From NCBI GenBank assembly GCA_029582265.1, contig CM055837.1, positions 9,623,926 through 9,687,925 of the forward strand: 64,000 nucleotides of DNA, read 5' to 3'. Numbering within the stretch: position 1 is the stretch's first letter; each line of letters starts with the position of its first letter. The notes under the pieces were generated by a model. That model made no database searches, had not been told where the DNA came from, and saw only the letters and a list, made by a program, of their open reading frames with translations. This stretch comes from Zoroaster sp. YZ-2022 (taxonomy: Eukaryota > Echinodermata > Asteroidea > Forcipulatida > Zoroasteridae). Shown one piece after another: positions 1 to 10,859 of the stretch. The translations under genes were made by a program, and so were the position numbers.

Positions 1-351
1 TTTTCACTTACATGTACCCATTTCCAAAAGTTACTTACAGATTCTTAAAAAAAACCCCACAAATTTGTACTAATCACACCTTACAGTATTTTGACACCAG
101 CTACATGCAGTATACGTGTATGCATACTGAGAGTCTGGTTTCACTACTTTCACAGCACCATCAGTGACTGGCAATGTTGTTAGGGGACATGACATAAAAA
201 ACATGGATCCACTTACATGTACCTAGCAACTTACCCACTTTTTGAAATAACTTACTGCCTGGAAAATCAACTTACCTCTGGTAAGTGGTTTAGCGGGAGT
301 CTTGCCATGTAATAGTCTATTAAATTTGTGAATTATATAGTATAAATAATT
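1..351. other. unassigned AT-rich flank
   Basis: No convincing exon, repeat boundary or RNA gene is visible. The word acttacatgtacc occurs twice (near 5 and 210). Confidence 0.5.
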
Positions 352-935
352 GTTTTTTTTTGCCAACCAGTGAATTACGTGATACATGTATACACGGTTA
401 TTGGAATAAGACAAAATTTCTCATACAGAAAAAGTGGTGGCTAAGAGAGCCCTCACAAATCAGGCAAACGTTGATACCCCTATGTGAAAAAGTCATTTAA
501 CCAGTTCGCGTCGGAGGCCGTGTATACACGCAATTTTTTTTTTGCACCACGGATCGGAGAGCATCTAAATACGCCATAGGAAACTCCGGAATATTTGTAT
601 GCATGCTCGGTTGACGTGGCAACGAGCCGAGCATACAGTGACATGCTCGGTAGACGTGGCCACGCGCTGTGGAAGCTTCCATTAACGTGTTTGTGTGGGA
701 AAAAGAAACCCGCACAGGGGCCCAGAAAAACTTTTTTATTCCCGACGCGAACTGGTTAAAACGCAGCACGGCAGAATTCCAATCGATCCAGCAATTTTGG
801 CTGCAATTGGACATTGTTTCATACCTTCCAAAAAAAAAAAAGAAAAAAAAAAGGAAAACTAAAAATACTGACTCTTGGGTCTAAAGGAAGACGCGTGCGG
901 AGACCAGAAACCGGAGTTTTTTTATTTTTGGCCTT
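352..935 (-). mobile_element. CGGTTTCTGGTC-family element, copy A, interrupted
   Basis: Reverse-oriented copy of a dispersed element also seen at 15.5, 17.8, 32.0, 36.1 and 37.7 kb. The shared body includes ATCGATTGGAATTCTGCC (here as its complement) and the end GACCAGAAACCGG followed by an A/T-rich tract and GGCC (about 911-933). The left terminus is missing. A TTAA element (497-759) sits inside it. Complete copies have similar GGCC...CGGTTTCTGGTC ends in inverted orientation, so a DNA-transposon derivative is likely; superfamily unknown. Confidence 0.65.
497..759. mobile_element. TTAA-bounded MITE, family A (CCAGTTCGCGTCGG)
   Basis: Starts TTAACCAGTTCGCGTCGG and ends with the exact complement, giving a perfect 14-bp terminal inverted repeat flanked by TTAA on both sides. 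Related copies of the host element at 17.9 and 32.2 kb carry the uninterrupted site (gtgttttaaatgac on the other strand), so the empty site is a single TTAA. TTAA duplication is typical of piggyBac and Kolobok elements; the CC start favours piggyBac. No transposase is encoded. Confidence 0.88.
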
Positions 936-3600
936 ATGTAGTACAGGAACATGCCCATGAAGGGTGATGTGTATACAATGATCCACACTGTACACTAAGT
1001 ACTCATTGAAGCTAAAGTCCTTGTATGGTTTGCGTAACTCATCTGACATTGAAACTTGAATAATATCCCAAGGCATCGTCGTTATTGAGTTAGCATTCCA
1101 GTCTCGTATGTTTTCCTGTAGATAGAAAACTTACAGTTTGCATTAAAAAACAAAACAAACAGTAAATGATATTTCAGAACTGCCTTGACATTGCTGAATC
1201 CATGTGAATTAATTTCGTGTGGAAACACATGTACTTGTAGATACCATGACATTATATCCTAAACAGAATTTTACAAAGCTTTTACTTCACTGAGCCATTA
1301 GAAAGATGTGAGTAGTAAAATCCAAAATGCTACATTACTGGAATTTCAAATGTACAAATTCACTTGAGCGGTAATTCGCGTTTAAGCAACTACAATATCC
1401 CAAGTATGTGACAGGTCTTTCTCACACTGAGATTAATACTGCATTAATGGCCTGGAGTGTCTTCCATTGATTGAAATGTAGAAACATGCAAAATTCTAAA
1501 AAGCACTCTGTATTAAATGAAGAGCTTGCAAAGATACTGTGATCCAATGCGTGTTGACATCAAGCCATCCAGTAACATCCATTGCAATTAACCCTGATGT
1601 TGTTGATATCTTGGAGCAAATGGAATTCTGAGGATGGTACATCATTGCCCTGTGCTCACACTAACGAGAGGAGACTTGGACTCAACAGATGAACACCGGT
1701 GTCCAAAGAGTTTCCTTGAGTGTCGATGTCGGCCTTATTTGAACCAAGGAATTGGTGTGTTTCTTAGTTATTAAAGTTACATTTTTAAGGCTAGCCTACT
1801 GCAGAAATGCAAGAATCTTGTGGTTGAACTGGACTGCGAAAACATGTGATCGGCCGTCGCTGTTTGGTTGGTTCTAATGAATACCCACTGTGAGGTGATT
1901 CTGACCAGGGAAAAAAAAAAATCTGAATGTGAGATATCAGAGCCGGCCTGGACAGTGTCCTCGTGGCATGCCACGCTCCACGAGCTCTGGAAGGGAATTA
2001 GGGATGAAGGGCTGTTGAGGAGATGCTAGAGATGATGATGCAGAATAGATATAAGGATGCAAGGATGCGGTGAATAAGAGGAGGAGGAGATGGGGATGTG
2101 CGGAACGGGAAGATGAGGCTGGAAAATGCAGCGAGGAAATCCATAGAGGATGAGAGAGTTGCTGTGTTGTGAGGATGAGAAATATTGGGGAGAGAAGAGT
2201 GTTGCCATAACAACTGGTTTTTGAGGATGGAAACATTGATCTTGCTTCCTGTCCAGTCATGGTAAAATTAGAGGAGCACACAACTGTCTGCGGGAACTGC
2301 CAACTTCTTCCAGTTTATTCTCTCAGTTTTGCTTAAATTGTACTCCTGCATAGTTTACTCGGAATTGGAGGATAGCTGTTGCACGACCCAAACTCAAAAT
2401 TTGACTAAATACGTCTAGATCAACTGTAAATAATGTTTTATTTAATGAAACGACACTGCTTTTGGAAATCGAAAGGATTCCAAATGTTACTCATGAACTT
2501 CTAAAACAGTATTTCTTCAAAAAGTTCCGCCTTACCCCTTTGGTGTTTATTTTCAAGAGTTTTGCTTGATTCTTCTTCACATTATTAGCATGACTATGTT
2601 TGGGTGGAGCAGAGCCAACATGTTTGACTCAGTACTTCCGGCAAAAAAGGCCAGCTGCCTCAAAAAGATAACAACATACAGTACATGCAGCCATCAGGTA
2701 GACATGACATTATGCAATTTGCTGCAGACACCGGTTTAATGCAGGATATAGCAATTAAACCAACGGCATCACGTGGCTTTGCATCATGTGGAAGTCACAA
2801 TAAGGCATTTATCCACCATGACGAAGCCCCCATGACTCGAAACGTTCAGTAAGGGGTACTATAAAACTGGATGTAATATAATGGATATCTTGTGGAATTC
2901 CTTAGTTGTGTCGGAGTTTAACATTTTGGGCTGAAAAGAGTGACATACCATCGTTTTTTTTAATTTTTACACGTGAAAATCCATGTCAGGTCTACAGCTG
3001 CAAACATTTGATGTTTAAGGAACAAATGTTGTGACTGAAAACTTAAACTTGAATCAGCTGTCTGTCTACTTTTTTACTTGACCGGTTTAAGTTCAATGTC
3101 AACATTGTGTGTACACACAATTATTACAACTCCTAAGAGATCGTTTACATGGTTGCTACCGCAAACCTTACTGCTACTGTGTCTCCGCCATGCAAAACGT
3201 CAAATCCTGCTTTCTGTTGTATTTGATTTTCAACGAGTGAAAGTTGGACCGATCTTAATCAAAAGAAACTAGTGTAACGCATTCCCAAGAATGTAGTTTT
3301 GTGTGGGTGCTGGTGCATATTTAGTTTTTCTATAACTGACTCTTGTCGACTGCTGTAAGTTTTGCCTTTTTAGAGCAGTTCAGTTGAACATCACGGTGTT
3401 GTATTTGACAGAATGAGTGATCGGGGGCTATAGCGCCGAAGCTGGTATATTTTGGCTTGCAAAAAAAGAAAGAAAAAGTAACATGGTCTTCTAAGTTTTG
3501 CGCGAGTGATATGGCAAACATTTTGTATTTTTCTTGGAGGAGAGAATGCTGTGATTGTGACATTAGACAGTCTCTCAATCAGAGGACAGTTCTTCATATT
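936..3600. other. unassigned single-copy-like DNA
   Basis: No exon or element boundary can be supported. A GA-rich stretch at about 1985-2150 produces spurious reading frames on the minus strand. Around 2818-2855 a CATGACGAAG...CTCGAAACGTTCAG motif resembles the Penelope-like fragments described elsewhere in this window. Confidence 0.4.
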
Positions 3601-3601
3601 G

Positions 3602-3942
3602 GAATCAAGTAGATTCCTCCGTTGCTCTTGAATAAATGGACGTGATCAGTATGCAACAGTGAGATTGTTTGGTTTGAAACTTAAGTGTAGAGCGTACATG
3701 TACATTTTCAGGTTTTGTGTCAGATTGCTTCTGCAGACATTCTATTCATTTGATCACTACCGCTTCAGAGAAAAAAGTGGTTTTGTGGATTTCAAAACAT
3801 TGACCAATCAAGTAGATTTTTCTGTTCTTGAATAAATGGATGTGATCAATATGCAACAGTGAGATTTGTGTCGGATGCTTCTGCAGACATTCTATTCATT
3901 TGATCACTACCGCTTCAGAGAAAACGTAGTTTTGTGGATGTA
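3602..3942. repeat. local two-copy duplication
   Basis: Two direct copies, about 3602-3790 and 3809-3942, share cttgaataaatgga, atgcaacagtgagat and the block ttctgcagacattctattca followed by ttgatcactaccgcttcag. The second copy is shorter, lacking about 50 bp from the middle. No coding potential is recognised. Confidence 0.75.
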
Positions 3943-4053
3943 AAAAAAACAAAAAACATTAAAGCTTTCTCTCTGTCAGACTGCCTTATACTCGTGACCA
4001 GATCGTTGGATTGGAGTATAAATGACAAGAGTTTTGGAAGTAAGGAGTCAACC

Positions 4054-4140
4054 ATGTTGTTGACGCTAGGCTACCTCCTTGCTTGGTGCTGTCTGGTGAT
4101 TGCTATTTGGATCAATCGGAGCTTATCGACGTATCGACCC
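4054..4140 (+). CDS. candidate first coding exon, N-terminal membrane anchor
   Basis: ATG at 4054 in a reasonable context (caaccATG) opens 29 codons that are strongly hydrophobic over residues 2-20 (LLTLGYLLAWCCLVIAIWI) followed by a basic/polar tail ending TYRP. The frame meets a good splice donor, CCC|GTAAGG, at 4141. This layout fits a signal-anchor first exon such as those of ER membrane enzymes (for example cytochrome P450-like proteins), but no downstream exon is recognised. It could be a chance ORF; no transcript evidence is available. Confidence 0.28.
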
Positions 4141-4223
4141 GTAAGGCTTTTCTTAATTTGCAGGTTTTTTTAAAAATGAAATATTAGATTGATATCTGTA
4201 CACTGTTTGTGTGTGTATATTAT

Positions 4224-4267
4224 TGTGGTGGTGGTGGTGGTGGTGGTGGTGGGGGGGGGGGGGGGGG
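4224..4267. repeat. GTG microsatellite and 18-G run
   Basis: About nine GTG/GGT units run directly into an uninterrupted run of about 18 G. It is adjacent to the candidate exon donor. Confidence 0.95.
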
Positions 4268-4379
4268 TCATTGTAACCTGGTTGGCAGATTGGATAAGTA
4301 TAAAGACAAATGCATTTAAATACGGTAATATACTCTTTTTTTTTTCCTTCACCCACATTTTGTCAGATTAAGACGATGG

Positions 4380-4600
4380 TTAAAGGGACAATATCGTCAT
4401 GATCAGACTTTCAACAGGGCATGGAATCGGTGCCCTAGTTTAAGATCCACACAGTGACTGATAATGGCTGGTTCATTTTATGCAGCAGCAACGGTAATAT
4501 TGACCTTTTCACGCGGGGTATTATTTTCAGTCACCGAGTTAATCTAAAACTAGCACTCTGATTCCATGCCCTGTTGATCGTGACGATACTGTCCCGTTAG
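4380..4600. mobile_element. TTAA MITE, family C (Kolobok T2-like)
   Basis: Starts TTAAAGGGACAATATCGTCA and ends with a long imperfect complement (GATCGTGACGATACTGTCCCGTTAG). The inverted repeats extend about 60 bp and include CAGGGCATGGAATCGG. Six copies lie in the window. The TTAAAGG start matches the terminal signature known for T2-type Kolobok MITEs of vertebrates. No ORF. Confidence 0.8.
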
Positions 4601-5041
4601 AAGACTTTCTTTGCAAATGTGCATCACATTCGAACCCATCGAAAGGTCACGCTCAGAGCAATCGTGATGACCGATACACAAATCATCTGGATCCATTCTT
4701 AGACGTTTACATGCAAGAGAGAAAGACCTCTCCTAGCATCTAAAACGAAATACATGTCTTTGCTTGATTTTGATCTGTGTGGTCTCCAGGGGGGCCTTAA
4801 ATGATCAGTATTCGGTCAGTTACCCTTAGTCGCATTCCCCGCTGCTTTTCTTGAAATTGAACGTTAAACTCTTAATCTCGGCTCCATCAAATCTGACTGT
4901 AAGCCTGTGGTCTCCATGGAAACCGTTTCATTGAAAAGCCTAGACACTGTCGGTTGGATATAATTATATGCATTCGTATTTAAAAATCAAAATGTATGTC
5001 ATGTGTTCATGTACATGTATACATATACATACATATACATA
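4601..5041. other. unassigned, ends in TACATA-rich tract
   Basis: No gene is recognised. The last 60 bp are rich in alternating acatatacat words that provide the target for the next element. Confidence 0.4.
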
Positions 5042-5261
5042 ACAGCAAAAGAAACGTCACCCCCTAAATTTTGATAAGTCTGAGAACGTGTTTAGCTTAT
5101 GTGTCCTCAGACGTCATACATTACGAATTTTGAGGTCAACCAAATTTTCCACATTGTGTTCGTGTTACACTCCATACTCATAATATTCTTCATTAAACAA
5201 ATTATATTAATTATAAAATGAAAATAATAAATATTTTTAGGGGTGATGTTTCTTTTGCTGT
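5042..5261. mobile_element. ACAGCAAAAGAAAC MITE, copy 1
   Basis: Terminal inverted repeats ACAGCAAAAGAAACGTCACC and its complement at 5240-5261 bound a 220-bp AT-rich body. The same element occurs in opposite orientation at 10001-10223 inside a Harbinger element, and a relative at 32625-32844. It lies in an ATAC-rich target, so the target duplication cannot be read unambiguously; TA is likely. Confidence 0.82.
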
Positions 5262-5333
5262 TATGTATATATGTATGGCCGATTTCCGTCTTGATGGACA
5301 TACATTCACGCACAATTTTACAATTTGTCTGTA

Positions 5334-5423
5334 TTAACCCTAACTCCCTAAGCATTGTTACTGAACAATAAAAATCCTTCAAAATCCTCCAACTGCCTTT
5401 GTTGTCTAGGGAGTTAGGGCTAA
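5334..5423. mobile_element. TTAA MITE family B, 90-bp miniature
   Basis: A near palindrome that begins TTAACCCTAACTCCCTA and ends TAGGGAGTTAGGGCTAA (the last TTAA mutated to CTAA). Near-identical miniatures lie at 57274-57363 and 61466-61554. The core reads AACAATAAAAATCC with AAAATCCTCCAACTGCC. Confidence 0.85.
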
Positions 5424-5647
5424 AGGGGCAGTATCGTCACGATCAACTGGACATGGAATCGGAGTGCTTGTTTTATTTAGATTAACTCAGTGACTGAATA
5501 TAATTCCCCGCATGATGAGGTCGTATTACCGTAAATGCTGCAGAAATGAGCCAGTAATTTTCAGTCACTGTGTTCAACTTAAACTAGGACACCGATTCCA
5601 TGCCCTGTTGAAAGTTTGCTCCGATCGTGACGATGATGCCCCTTTAA
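5420..5647. mobile_element. TTAA MITE family C, copy 2
   Basis: Long-inverted-repeat element from (C)TAAAGGGGCAGTATCGTCA to TGATGCCCCTTTAA. Its left TTAA (now CTAA) is the same four bases that end the preceding family B miniature, so one element inserted at the terminal TTAA of the other. Confidence 0.8.
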
Positions 5648-5852
5648 TTAATAAGAGCCATGCAGAATTTCTAGCCAGGATTGCCAGGAATGATGATGAC
5701 TATAGAATAAATAATACAAAAGGAAACTAATAATAAGACGGGTCAGCAAGGTCGTACCTTTTCACTTAATTAATTAGAATAAAACAACCAAAAGATCAAG
5801 CAATTTTGACTTTTTTATAGGCCCAAATGTCTATGAAATGTGAACATTAGAA

Positions 5853-6252
5853 TAAGCTTGGGCGATGACACGATAATATCGAATATCGCGATACCTTTTT
5901 TTATTCGATTACAATATCGAGAACCTTTTTAAGTTATCGAGATATCGGCAAATCACGATTTAAAAAAAATATATCGCGATTAAAAAGTCAGAAATTGGAA
6001 ACAAAATTTGAAGTCTTTTCAGCTTTTGGAAGTGAGAAACAAAAGCGAACTACTTCAGAAGTTATGTACTTGCAAATGAATTTGTGATTTATTGTGAACT
6101 TGCGATTTATTGCTTGTAGAGGGGTACACCTGTGGTTATCGGCTCTAAAGCAATCATGCATGAATGAAAAAATAATAGCGATATTATCGAAAATCGCGAT
6201 AGATGTTTGCCGATATATCGCAGATGAAATAAATCGATATCGCCCAAGCTTA
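5853..6252. mobile_element. hAT-type MITE (TAAGCTTGGGCGAT), copy 1
   Basis: Perfect 14-bp terminal inverted repeats TAAGCTTGGGCGAT, with a perfect 8-bp target duplication CATTAGAA at 5845-5852 and 6253-6260. Eight-base duplications define the hAT superfamily (also P and a few others). The subterminal sequence is dense in ATCG/CGAT words (AATATCGCGATA). No transposase is encoded; mobilised in trans if active. Confidence 0.92.
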
Positions 6253-6275
6253 CATTAGAACATGTCTACTACTCA

Positions 6276-6424
6276 TTCTCCTGAGGACGATAAGACCATA
6301 CTGATCGAAACGTCGAGTTGTAACCTCCAGTTCTTTTCAGAACTAATTACTACTCAATTGAGAACTTCACATGGTGTCACCGCAATTAGTCTTACTTATC
6401 CTCTTCATCATGCAAAGCTACAAG
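6276..6424 (+). mobile_element. Penelope-like 3' fragment with hammerhead-like motif
   Basis: Contains CTGAGGA (6281-6287), a potential short stem CGAT...ATCG, then GAAAC (6307-6311), followed by a body shared with fragments at 6862, 42622, 52781 and 59548 (TTCAGAACTA, ACATGGTGTCACCGCAA, ATGCAAAGCTACAAG). Penelope-like retroelements are known to carry hammerhead ribozyme motifs of CUGANGA...GAAA form in their terminal repeats. The stem register here has an extra C, so self-cleavage is doubtful. Confidence 0.5.
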
Positions 6425-6861
6425 TTTACATTTATTTTATTTTATTTTATTTATTTCATTTTCCGGGATATACACTTTACATGTCACAGCACTGCACACA
6501 GATAATAATGATCATAATAAATAATAAAGGGAAAAAAGGAAACTTAAAACTGCAAATTAACAAAAACAAAAACAACATCCAATTGGCTCCCGTAGGATTG
6601 CCCAAAAGAAACTAGTTTCTGTCAGGGGGCTCTCCAAACTGATTGGATGACAAAACAATAAAATATGTATATATATAAATATGACATTTACGTAAATAAA
6701 AACTACACCTTTATCTAGAATTAACCATTAATATAAATCAAAGTAGTAATTGCAAATTGTAAATATAAATAATAAATCTTGAAAAGTCATCTTATCTGGG
6801 GGAAAAAAAAAAAAATAAATAAAAATAAATAATAATAATAATAATAATGCTCTGATTGTCT
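6425..6861. other. AT-rich repeat-like DNA
   Basis: Begins with a TTTATTTTATTTTATTTAT run that looks like the reversed tail of a retroposon, followed by a possible body (ggctcccgtaggattgccca, cagggggctctccaaactga) and an A-rich plus AAT microsatellite at about 6800-6847. No gene is recognised. Confidence 0.4.
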
Positions 6862-6972
6862 TCAGGAGAGGCAGATGTTTTCAGAACTAGTTCCTACTCA
6901 AAAGAAGAATTTCTACATGGTGTCACCGCAAATAGTCTTTGCTTATCCTTTTCACCATGCAAAGCTACAAGT
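6862..6972 (+). mobile_element. Penelope-like 3' fragment, 5' truncated
   Basis: Shares TTTTCAGAACTA, ACATGGTGTCACCGCAAAT and CATGCAAAGCTACAAGTC with the 6276 fragment but lacks the ribozyme-like head. It ends at the same CTACAAGT point as that copy, which suggests a true 3' end. Confidence 0.55.
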
Positions 6973-6999
6973 CTGTCTTAGGTCTACTTCTGGCATCAG

Positions 7000-7210
7000 T
7001 TAAAGTGACAATATTGTCACGATCAACAGGGCATGGAATTGGAGTGCCACTTTTATAAATAACCCCAGTGACCCAGATAAGATCATATTACCATTGCTGC
7101 TGCATAAAGGAGCCAGTAAATGTCAGTCACTGTGTTCATCTTAAACTAGGACACCGATTCCATGCCCTGTTGAAAATCTGTTCTGATTGTGACAATATCG
7201 CCCCTTTTAA
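7000..7210. mobile_element. TTAA MITE family C, copy 3
   Basis: TTAAAGTGACAATATTGTCA at the left and GACAATATCGCCCCTTTTAA at the right, with TTAA at both ends and the family's internal CAACAGGGCATGGAATTGG arm repeated inverted as CCGATTCCATGCCCTGTTG. Confidence 0.82.
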
Positions 7211-8724
7211 TAAAGATCTGTGTACTACATGTACATTGTATCTCCAAGGTACCAAAACACACCATGTAAAATTTTCAATCAGAATATGATATTATAAAAC
7301 TATGCTTGTTTCAAGCGTGAAGGATGTTACACTGTTTGTGATTGACATCTTCATTGTTCTAACTATTTAAAAAAATACCGATTGAATAATGAAGTATCAC
7401 TGTATCTTTTGAAAAATGTATAAAACAGTCAAAATGCATAGCCAAGTGAACAGTGGATATCTCACTCTCCCCCCCAAAAAACCTAATTTTTTTGTTCATG
7501 AGAAATCTACAAGTTATTTGGCAACATTATTCACAACAATATATATTTTTTTTCAAAAGATTCTTCCATAATTTGAGTAATACCATCAGCTCCGAGTCCA
7601 ATCTTGATAATAATGAGTTGAAAATAACCTACTTTTTTACCCTTCACTGCTTCAAGGAATTGCCTTTATGCATAATGTATTATACATGTAGAACCAACCT
7701 GGGTAGATATTGACTATTGACCAAGACTTATTTGAGGGAATAAAATCTGTGATTATTACAATTTCTGACACACACACACACACACACACTCATAGTTTGC
7801 AGTGTTAAGTAATAAGATTTGAGGCTTTGCATGGTATAGATATCGTTTTGCTTTGCAGTAACACTGTGTTTATCTCAACTATTGCTAATTGAGGTACATG
7901 TACAGGGTTCTGAAAATAATTTTTTTTTTCAGGCAACTCGTATCTCAGTTATTGCTAAGTGAGATTATGGTTCAGTGTTCAGTAATTTTCAGTTATTGGG
8001 AGATATGTCTTATATGTATGTCATTCTTTGGAATTAGGCTAAGTAAAGTAGAGATTATTTCAATACACGGTGTTACCGCAAATCTCACTATACAGGCTAC
8101 ATGTATGTAACATTTCAGGCATTATATCAACAATCATCTACCATATTTATTCACGAGCAAACACATATTAAATCTTTTGAATGCATCTTGAAATCGGAAA
8201 AAGTCCAGTATGAACAAGCATCTTGCCAGGATTTTATTCCAGCGTGGCATGGTCTATATTGATTTTTACCAGAGAAAAACATCTCTCCCCCCCCCCCCCA
8301 CTTCACGTAATTCCTCACAGCCACTAGTGCATCCAGCGGATATTGCCCTTGTAATATGACATTGATATGTGAAGTATTTCTGTCGCTACTGCCTTCCTCC
8401 TTAATGGGCTAGGTAACACCTGCCTGAACTTCTCGGCAATTTGAAATTGATATATACTTGTACATGTACTGCCAGGCACGTGAGCTGTACAGTGTTGCAG
8501 CGAGAACTGTAATATTAAGTAGACTGTATTTTACACTGTTTGCCATTTGCCCATTCTATTATGTATATGTGTACAATTGGGCAACATTCTATTTAGAAAT
8601 ACATGACTTTTTATTGATGTAAAGGTTTAAAAAAAGGTGTCCAAATGTCAAGATAAATGTAAACAACCAATTATAGCCACACAGGAAGCTGCAATCTTGG
8701 TGAAATAAGTCAAAGGTTGTATTT
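7211..8724. other. unassigned, with CA microsatellite
   Basis: A (CA)n run of about 11 units lies at 7767-7789 and a 13-C run at 8287-8299. A weak internal duplication (ctcaactattgctaattgag and tctcagttattgctaagtga) spans 7875-7965. No exon is supported. Confidence 0.45.
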
Positions 8725-9482
8725 TAGTGTCTTTGATCTTTGAGGTTCTGTGCATTGGATATTTAAGGGTTAGTGTCTTTGATCTTTGAGGTTCTGTGCT
8801 TTGGATATTTTAAGGTTTAGTATCTTTGAGGTTCTGTGCTTTGGATATTTTAAGGGTTAGTGTCTTTGATCTTTGAGGTTCTGTGCTTTGGATATTTAAG
8901 GGTTAGTGTCTTTGATATTTGAGGTTCTGTGCATTGGATATTTTAAGGGTTAGTGTTTTTGATCTTTGAGGTTCTGTGCTTTGGATATTTAAGGGTTAGT
9001 GTTTTGATCTTTGAGGTTCTGTGCTTTGGATATTTAAGGGTTAGTGTCTTTGATCTTTGAGGTTCTGTGCTTTGGATATTTAAGGGTTAGTGTCTTTGAT
9101 CTTTGAGGTTCTGTGCTTTGGATATTTAAGGGTTAGTGTCTTTGATCTTTGAGGTTCTGTGCTTTGGATATTTAAGGGTTAGTGTCTTTGATCTTTGAGG
9201 TTCTGTGCTTTGGATATTTTAAGGGTTAGTGTTTCTGATCTTTGAGGTTCTGTGCTTTGGATATTTAAGGGTTAGTGTCTTGGATCTTTGAGGTTCTGTG
9301 CTTTGGATATTTAAGGGTTAGTGTTTTTGATCTTTGAGGTTCTGTGCTTTGGATATTTAAGGGTTAGTGTTTCTGATCTTTGAGGTTCTGTGCTTTGGAT
9401 ATTTAAGGGTTAGTGTCTTGGATCTTTGAGGTTCTGTGCTTTGGATATTTAAGGGTTAGTGTCTTTGATCTTTGAGGTTCTG
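8725..9482. repeat. 46-bp satellite, left block
   Basis: About 16 tandem copies of a 46-bp unit containing GGGTTAGTGTCTTTGATC, TTTGAGGTTCTGTG and CTTTGGATATTTAA. Units are nearly identical, varying by 1-2 bp in T runs. The array is split by a Harbinger insertion and resumes at 10860, so it predates that insertion. Each unit carries a telomere-like GGGTTAG word. Confidence 0.95.
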
Positions 9483-9673
9483 GGGCGGTATTCACAAAAC
9501 TACTTAAGTCACAAAATTGTAAGCACCCCACTTAAATACCCAACTTAGATGACCTGTTCAGTTTAAGCGGTATTCACGAAACAATTGCGCTAAGTACCCC
9601 GCTTAAATTTGCGTCTTATATCTAAGCGTGGTCATACCAGTCTTAACTTTCTTAAGCGGGGCGCTTATGTGTC

Positions 9674-9955
9674 ATGGCGGCTTTTTTACATGCCGCGCAC
9701 CACAGAGATCTAAACGAAAGAGCAATTCGGAGATAAAGAGTATTTCGTGAAAGGTGCAATCCTCTTGCAAAATTTGATGACGGGGAACTTTACTCACGGT
9801 ATAGATTCGACAGAAACGGTGTTCTATTTATTACCGATCTAATAAGAGACGAAATTGCATCTCTGACCGAACGAAGCTGTGCCATTCCTCCCAAATATAA
9901 ATTTATCAAGAATTTTGTTTACGTTATTCAAACTTCCATAATCACTTGTACATAA
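9674..9955 (+). pseudogene. Harbinger transposase N-terminal fragment
   Basis: From ATG 9674 the frame reads MAAFLHAAHHRDLNERAIRR, a TAA stop at 9734, then RVFRERCNPLAKFDDGELYS followed by RYRFDRNGVLFITDLIRDEI, ending at TAA 9953. The RVFRER.NPL...DDGEL...RYRF pattern is the conserved N-terminal region of Harbinger nucleases (HARBI1-like). The DDE catalytic domain is absent, so no active enzyme can be made; the in-frame stop confirms decay. Confidence 0.85.
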
Positions 9956-10000
9956 CACCACGATACTTTGGTTTATATGATTAAAGATATATTATATAAA

Positions 10001-10223
10001 ACAGCAAAAGAAACATCACCCCTAAAAATATTTATTATTTTCATTTTTATAATTAATATAATTTATTTAATGAAGAATATTATGAGTATGGAGTGTAACA
10101 CGAACACAATGTGGCAAATTTGGTTGACCTCAAAATTCGTCATGCATGACGTCCGAGGACACATAAGCTAAACATGTTCTCAGACTTATCAAAATTTAGG
10201 GGGTGACACGTTTCTTTTGCTGT
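10001..10223. mobile_element. ACAGCAAAAGAAAC MITE, copy 2, nested in Harbinger
   Basis: Inverted copy of the element at 5042-5261, with ends ACAGCAAAAGAAACATCACC and the matching complement CGTTTCTTTTGCTGT. It lies between the transposase and Myb remnants and truncates the latter, so it is younger than the Harbinger insertion. Confidence 0.85.
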
Positions 10224-10539
10224 TATGTATATATATAAATGACGAATTTCATACCAGTTGTCTTTGACTCCTTTCGATGTTTTGAGGCTTCTTCCTTCAT
10301 CTTGCTGTTCATATTTTGCCATTTCTTTTGGAGTTCGGCGACATCCCGACGCACTGACGGAAACTGGGCATTCAGTGCATCAGCAATTTCTTGCCAGGCA
10401 TGCATTGTGCTTGACTTGAGACGTTATTTTAGATGAGAAACGTAGTAATTCTCACGATTCTCCCACTCACTAAGAAGAAGTAGGCTAACTTCTCCTCCGA
10501 ATAGTTTGGCTTTCGGCTTTTTGCCTCTTTAGTGGCCAT
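10224..10539 (-). pseudogene. Harbinger Myb/SANT-like protein remnant
   Basis: On the minus strand an ATG at 10539 opens MATKEAKSRKPNYSEEKLAY. After a frameshift the reading continues LLLSEWENRENYYVSHLK, stop, RLKSSTMHAWQEIADALNAQ, then FPSVRRDVAELQKKWQNMNS and KMKEEASKHRKESKTTG, before it is cut by the nested MITE. The W.EI...LN....R...EL..KW pattern is the trihelix/Myb-like DNA-binding protein that accompanies Harbinger transposases. One frameshift, one stop and a lost C-terminus make it non-functional. Confidence 0.82.
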
Positions 10540-10859
10540 TGTTGCACGATTGCTATACAATGTATGTACATGTACATTGTGTGTCCGGGTGTTTTACACG
10601 CGCGTGTCTATGTAAGAGAAGACGTGACGCGGACTCGAAATGTAACCAATCAAAATCATTGTTAGGGATAGATGCGCGTGATACGCGCTCGTATATGTAT
10701 ATGAGTTAATTGTTGTGAGATAAGCGGGGTACTAAGTTAAGCGGGATTCTTAGACGTTTTGTGAATAGGTAGTTAAGTGCTCCACTTAAGTTAGCGGGGT
10801 GCTTACGATTTAAGGGCAATCTTAAGTGCCCTACTAAGTTAGTTTTGTGAATACCGCCC

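Larger units (their letters stand above)
9483..10859. mobile_element. PIF/Harbinger transposon, internally deleted
   Basis: Ends are GGGCGGTATTCACAAAACTA and its complement; a 3-bp target duplication CTG (9480-9482, 10860-10862) rejoins to the intact satellite unit (ttctgtgctttgg). Three-base duplications and GGG starts are typical of PIF/Harbinger. The element keeps the start of its transposase on + and of its Myb-like accessory protein on -, arranged convergently, with the catalytic middle lost. A 223-bp MITE is nested between them. Subterminal regions repeat TTAAGCGGGG/GCTTAAGT words. Confidence 0.92.

Noticed and set aside
669..884. Frame with WEKETRTGAQKNFFIPDANW as a protein, because it recurs at 47577
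   Set aside because: Recurrence is explained by a TTAA MITE copied to both places; the frame is cut by its terminal repeat.
1937..2281. Ser/Pro/Leu-rich minus frames
   Set aside because: Translation of a GA-rich strand; three overlapping frames are open at once, typical of low complexity.
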